Origin: Candidatus Solibacter sp. | GTDB taxonomy: Bacteria > Acidobacteriota > Terriglobia > Bryobacterales > Bryobacteraceae | Length of the DNA stretch: 8,203 nucleotides | NCBI GenBank assembly: GCA_017883345.1 | Contig: JADGNT010000197.1 | Span: forward strand, 1 to 8,203 | Reading direction: 5' to 3' | Part shown: positions 5,412-8,203 of the stretch, piece after piece | How positions within the stretch are numbered: position 1 is the first letter of the stretch | Layout: each line of letters opens with the position of its first letter | The notes under the pieces: generated by a model | What the model was told of the DNA's origin: nothing | Database searches by the model: none | What the model saw: the letters and a program-made list of their open reading frames with translations, nothing else | Translations under genes and position numbers: made by a program

Positions 5412-7127
5412 TTACTTCTCCCTTACCCGGTACACGTACATCGCGTGGCCGATGATCTCGGTGGGCGTGCGCAGCCAGGCAGCCGGGGCGCGCGCCACGA
5501 AGTGCGCGCTCACCACATAGATGCCCGCTTCGGGATCGCGCGCCAACTGCTCCAGTCCAATCGGCTCCACGTTCAACCCGTAGGCGGACGGCGGGAACGA
5601 TCCGAAGTAGGCCAGATGCACGCGCTGTCCCTGGGCGTTGCGGTTCACCCAATCCTTCACCTGCTTCAGCGATTGTCCCCAATCCACGTTGCTATCGTCC
5701 AGCCAGAGGGGTCCGCAGCGCGTGCCGCCGTCAAGCCCGATCGCCGCCGGATTCTTTGTCAGGCACGCGGCTTCATTGAAGTAGGAGAGATGGTCGGGGT
5801 AGATGCCGACATTGGCGGCGAGCATCCACAAGCCGAGCGCCGCCGTCACCGCGCGTCCCCACGTCCCCTGCCGGATGAGCCACGCCGCGCCGGCGCCGCC
5901 CACGAGGTAGGCAAACGGCAGAACCGGGATAATGTAGCGCATCCCCAGGTTGTCGGCAAATACGGTGTGGGCCGCGAACACAACGGCGGGCGGCAACAGC
6001 AGGAATAGCTTGACCCGCCGGGAAGAGGCTTTGCCGCGCAGCGCGAACAGGCCGGCGCCAGAGAGCAGGATGGCCGCCAGCGGTTCCTTCAGTAGATACG
6101 CCGCGGCGAAATAGCTGGCGAAGTGGTGCTCCAATTGGCCGCCGAGGAAGACCAGGTAGTCGGGATTGTGGTCGGCGTTCACGCGCTCGAAGCCGGTGGA
6201 ATAGAGGAACAGGCCGCCGGGCGACAGGTAGACCGCCTGAATTACCAGCGTCGCGATGGCGCCCATGATCACGAATGCCAGGGCGAGAGCGCCGTAACTG
6301 CCCGGCGCTTTCGACCCATCGGTGCGCGGCGTGCGGGTCACCGCCGCGAGTATCAGCACTGCCGCCACCGGCAGCAGAAACACGGCGGAAAACTTGGTGC
6401 ACAACATCAAGCCCATGGTGAGACCGCAGCAGATCAGGCGCCAGGTACTCCGCTTCACAAGAACCGTTTCGCAGTTCGCGGCGACCACTCCCTTACGGTC
6501 GTGGCTCGGATCGGAGCCGGGCCCAGGGGGCACCCCGTCAGCAAGCGGGATCCCGATAGTATCGGGGCGCTCCAGATAGTGCCACAGCGCAAACAAGAAC
6601 AGCACCGTGAAGGCCGCCAGTCCAACGTCCATAGTGGCCAGGTACCCGTGTCCCAGGATGGCCGGGTCCAGGGTATACAGAAAGAGCGCCGCCAGCGCCG
6701 CCATGTCGCCCAGTAATTGACGGCCCCAGAGATAAAGCAGCACGCCCAGAGCGGCCGCCAGCAGGAGGAAGGGGAGCCTGGCCCAGAACATGGTGCGGTC
6801 AGGGCCATTGGCGGCAATCAGTTGGCTGCCCACTGTGCGTTCTCCGCCGCCATCCGCGAGCATTTGGCGCACCTGGGGGCTGTCGGGAAGGCGAACGCCA
6901 GCGAGCCACAAGGCCGCGCCCGCCATCTCTTTGAGGAGGGGCGGATGCTGGAGGTTGGCGCGGACCTCGCCGGACTGTACATAAGATAGTCCGGCGGCGA
7001 TATCTCCAGTCTCATCGAAAACGGGACTTTTGATCGCGCTGGCAAGGAAGGCCTGCGCCAGAAATGCGGCAATCAGCACGCCGGCCAGCAGCGAAAAACC
7101 CCAAGGCGCGCGATGCGCTGGACGCAT
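5412..7127 (-). CDS. GT-C membrane glycosyltransferase-like protein (PMT/ArnT-type)
   Basis: 571 residues from ATG 7127. Proteins of this fold transfer sugars from polyprenyl-phosphate donors at the periplasmic face of the inner membrane. A first membrane segment (about 11-32) is followed by SPVFDETGD (34-42), whose Asp-Glu matches the GT-C first-loop motif, and by QHPPLLKE (60-67). Many hydrophobic segments follow, including about 114-134, 140-152, 168-184, 231-262, 278-302 and 375-417. A soluble C-terminal part contains DDSNVDWGQSLKQVKDW (477-493), typical of related acidobacterial proteins. The open frame continues to an ATG at 7259, but that extension runs through the palindromic repeat and looks non-coding, so ATG 7127 is preferred; GTG 7145 is possible. 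No good ribosome site precedes the ATG. Residues about 190-226 are a low-homology insert made of repeat-like DNA. First gene of the three-gene - strand operon. Donor and acceptor unknown. Confidence 0.82.
   Translation of the reverse strand: MRPAHRAPWGFSLLAGVLIAAFLAQAFLASAIKSPVFDETGDIAAGLSYVQSGEVRANLQHPPLLKEMAGAALWLAGVRLPDSPQVRQMLADGGGERTVGSQLIAANGPDRTMFWARLPFLLLAAALGVLLYLWGRQLLGDMAALAALFLYTLDPAILGHGYLATMDVGLAAFTVLFLFALWHYLERPDTIGIPLADGVPPGPGSDPSHDRKGVVAANCETVLVKRSTWRLICCGLTMGLMLCTKFSAVFLLPVAAVLILAAVTRTPRTDGSKAPGSYGALALAFVIMGAIATLVIQAVYLSPGGLFLYSTGFERVNADHNPDYLVFLGGQLEHHFASYFAAAYLLKEPLAAILLSGAGLFALRGKASSRRVKLFLLLPPAVVFAAHTVFADNLGMRYIIPVLPFAYLVGGAGAAWLIRQGTWGRAVTAALGLWMLAANVGIYPDHLSYFNEAACLTKNPAAIGLDGGTRCGPLWLDDSNVDWGQSLKQVKDWVNRNAQGQRVHLAYFGSFPPSAYGLNVEPIGLEQLARDPEAGIYVVSAHFVARAPAAWLRTPTEIIGHAMYVYRVREK
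5418..5424 (-). promoter_or_regulatory. Ribosome binding site of the GHL6-like gene
   Basis: On the - strand AAGGGAG lies within the last codons of the GT-C gene, seven bases before the GTG at 5410. It supports the GTG start and translational coupling across the 1-nt gap. Confidence 0.7.
6450..6566. repeat. Palindrome-rich element inserted in frame in the GT-C gene
   Basis: CCCGATA (6552-6558), G and TATCGGG (6560-6566) form a perfect 7-bp inverted repeat. GGCTC (6503-6507) and GAGCC (6514-6518) flank an almost fully symmetric 16-bp core. GGGG CA CCCC at 6527-6536 adds a third. This density is unlike the rest of the gene. The stretch encodes residues about 190-226, rich in Gly, Pro, Asp and Lys, between two membrane segments, where related proteins go from a short basic loop straight to the next helix. 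It looks like a repeat absorbed into a loop without a frameshift. Boundaries are approximate. Confidence 0.5.
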
Positions 7128-7150
7128 AACAGCACATCGTAGCACGCGCC

Positions 7151-7254
7151 GTGGGACAGGCCTCCTGGCCTGTCGTTGCGTCGTTGCGATGTGCCGAACG
7201 CACTTGACCAACGCAAAGACAGGCGGACCCAGAGAGTACCCCGGCCTGTCCCAC
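7151..7254. repeat. REPIN-like nested palindrome, class B
   Basis: Outer ends GTGGGACAGGCC (7151-7162) and GGCCTGTCCCAC (7243-7254) are perfect 12-bp inverted repeats 80 nt apart. The left end also folds alone: GACAGGCC (7155-7162), TCCT, GGCCTGTC (7167-7174). The right end pairs GACAGGC (7219-7225) with GCCTGTC (7244-7250). Between them TCGTTGCG is repeated directly (7173-7180, 7181-7188) and CGCAAAGAC (7212-7220) nearly mirrors GTCGTTGCG. Two REP units facing each other are the REPIN arrangement. It lies upstream of both flanking genes, so it cannot serve as their terminator. Confidence 0.7.
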
Positions 7255-7256
7255 AT

Positions 7257-7272
7257 CAAAATCCGGATTTTG
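7257..7272. promoter_or_regulatory. Perfect 16-bp palindrome, candidate operator
   Basis: CAAAATCCGGATTTTG is fully self-complementary. It starts two bases after the REPIN-like element, lies between divergent genes and is AT-rich at its flanks, unlike the GC-rich surroundings. Size and symmetry suit a dimeric regulator, but it could also be a hairpin belonging to the repeat. No regulator gene is visible in the window. Confidence 0.4.
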
Positions 7273-7319
7273 GAATTTGGGCGGTTTCACTCTTCCAGGT
7301 TTTATAGTCTGAAACTCTA

Positions 7320-7348
7320 TTGATTCGACGCCGTACCGGTGCTACTAT
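7320..7348 (+). promoter_or_regulatory. Candidate housekeeping-sigma promoter of the TonB-dependent receptor-like gene
   Basis: TTGATT (7320-7325) and TACTAT (7343-7348) are separated by 17 bases; each matches the sigma-70 consensus at four of six positions. Transcription would start near 7355 and leave a leader of about 97 nt before ATG 7452, including the small hairpin at 7409-7420. Predicted by eye only. Confidence 0.4.
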
Positions 7349-7435
7349 CCGCGTAAAGGGTCATATTTACCGTTAAGTCACGAGCGTCATAGATTGACCA
7401 GTTTGCGACCGGCCTGCCGGCGACGCGTGACTTTC

Positions 7436-7441
7436 AAGGAG
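7436..7441 (+). promoter_or_regulatory. Ribosome binding site of the TonB-dependent receptor-like gene
   Basis: AAGGAG lies ten bases before ATG 7452. It is one of the clearest ribosome sites in the window and fixes the start. Confidence 0.75.
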
Positions 7442-7451
7442 AAAAGCAGCG

Positions 7452-8203
7452 ATGAAAAGATCAAGTCTTGTTCTCGTGCTGGCAATTTTGATTGCCGCCA
7501 CGAGTGCTTTGTGGGCACAATCCAGCCGGGCTTCGTTGGGCGGCCGTGTGACGGACGCACAAGGTTCGGCGGTGCCGAATGCCGAAGTTTCCGTAGTCTC
7601 GGAAGACACGGCGGTGAAGCAGACCACCAAAACCAACGACCAGGGCAATTGGGTGGTGCAGTTCCTGATTCCCGCGCGCTACAACTTCACGATTACCGCT
7701 GCCGGATTCAAATCCGTGGAACGCAAGGGCATCGTCTTACAGACTTCGGACAACAAGCAGATCGATTCACAGCTCGAAGTCGGATCCACCACCACGGAAC
7801 TCACGGTGACGGCGGAAGTGCCGCTGATCGATACCACGGCAGCCACATCGGGCACCGTGATCTCGCAGGACCAGATCCTCGAGATGCCTTCGAACTCGCG
7901 CGTGCTGACCATCCTGGCGACGCTGTCGCCGGGCGTGATTCAGCAGGACCAGAACAACAATACGGCGCACTTATGGTCGCACGATGCGGCTTCGCAGATC
8001 ACGGTGGATGGGGGCCGCAACAACACGCGCTCCAATACCTTCGAACTGAATGGCATGCCGAACCTCAAGACAGGCGGCCAGGCGGGTTTCATGCCGGCGC
8101 CGGACGCCATCCAGGAGTTCCGCGTGGTGATGAATGCGTACGATTCGTCGATTGGACGCCAGGCCGGCGGCACCATCCAGATGGTGACCAAGAGCGGCAC
8201 CGC
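7452..8203 (+). CDS. Oar-like TonB-dependent outer-membrane protein, N-terminal part (runs off the window)
   Basis: Only the first 250 residues are present and the frame stays open to the edge; complete relatives are usually around 1000 residues or more. Residues 1-22 are a signal peptide (Lys-Arg start, hydrophobic core, ALWA-Q cleavage site). Residues about 27-110 form a carboxypeptidase-regulatory-like beta-sandwich (SLGGRVTDAQGSAVPNAEV at 28-46, GNWVVQFLIPARYNFTITA at 65-83). Residues about 115-250 are a TonB plug-like domain, with VPLIDTTAATSGTVIS (123-138), LSPGV (158-162), GMPN (201-204) and AIQEFRVVMNAYDSSIGRQ (219-237), followed by GGTIQMVTKSGT. It should sit in the outer membrane, possibly taking up oligosaccharides or other large substrates; substrate unknown. 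It is divergent from the GT-C/hydrolase operon with its own candidate promoter. Confidence 0.9.
   Translation, partial: MKRSSLVLVLAILIAATSALWAQSSRASLGGRVTDAQGSAVPNAEVSVVSEDTAVKQTTKTNDQGNWVVQFLIPARYNFTITAAGFKSVERKGIVLQTSDNKQIDSQLEVGSTTTELTVTAEVPLIDTTAATSGTVISQDQILEMPSNSRVLTILATLSPGVIQQDQNNNTAHLWSHDAASQITVDGGRNNTRSNTFELNGMPNLKTGGQAGFMPAPDAIQEFRVVMNAYDSSIGRQAGGTIQMVTKSGT

Larger units (their letters stand above)
7128..7451. other. Divergent intergenic region
   Basis: This 324-nt stretch separates the - strand GT-C operon from the + strand TonB-dependent receptor-like gene. It holds a REPIN-like nested repeat (7151-7254), a perfect 16-bp palindrome (7257-7272), a candidate promoter for the right-hand gene (7320-7348), a small CCGGC/GCCGG hairpin (7409-7420) and the right-hand ribosome site. 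For the - strand only a lone TATAAA (7301-7306) resembles a -10 box, without a good partner. No credible small gene was found. Confidence 0.7.

Noticed and set aside
6123..6716. 197-codon + frame
   Set aside because: It lies within the GT-C gene on the other strand and has no recognisable domain.
7128..7259. 44-residue N-terminal extension of the GT-C protein
   Set aside because: It would be encoded by the REPIN-like repeat, lacks a ribosome site, and puts a basic Cys-containing tail before the natural first membrane segment.
7301..7329. - strand promoter with TATAAA (7301-7306)
   Set aside because: The -10-like box is good, but the hexamer at the right distance (GTCGAA) matches the -35 consensus at only two positions.

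Overview
The window looks like chromosomal DNA of a GC-rich Gram-negative soil bacterium, most likely an acidobacterium of the Solibacter/Bryobacter type. The main support is the incomplete gene at the right end, which encodes an Oar-like TonB-dependent outer-membrane protein: signal peptide, carboxypeptidase-regulatory-like domain, then plug, a type greatly expanded in that group. The secreted GHL6-type protein and the many short palindromic repeats fit too. The assignment is inferred from protein style only.

Layout. Positions 1-170 are a palindrome-rich leader. A glucosamine-6-phosphate deaminase-like gene follows on + (171-938). It converges, across a composite palindromic repeat (950-1008), on a - strand radical SAM gene with a Twitch-type C-terminal cluster site (1005-2000). 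That gene is divergent from a YkgJ-type cysteine-cluster protein (2015-2614), with only 14 nt between the start codons. Two tandem repeat hairpins (2619-2680) separate the YkgJ gene from a - strand gene set read 7127 to 2681: a GT-C membrane glycosyltransferase-like protein, a secreted GHL6-like putative glycoside hydrolase, and a short-chain dehydrogenase. Gaps of 1 nt and 9 nt strongly suggest one operon. A 324-nt divergent region with a REPIN-like nested palindrome, a perfect 16-bp palindrome and a candidate promoter leads to the TonB-dependent protein (7452 to the window edge).

How the genes may work together. Membrane glycosyltransferase, exported hydrolase and oxidoreductase suggest surface-glycan or polysaccharide handling, and the deaminase-like gene would feed amino sugars into central metabolism. 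The radical SAM/YkgJ pair are both probable metal-cluster proteins and may share control. None of these links is proved by the sequence.

The most striking non-gene signal is a family of short hairpins (8-bp stem, 4-nt loop, GTGGG-type flank) in several intergenic gaps. Its two sequence classes differ by paired, compensating stem changes. A separate palindrome-rich stretch appears to be inserted in frame in the glycosyltransferase gene. No tRNA, rRNA, CRISPR array, transposase gene or recognisable defence system was seen.
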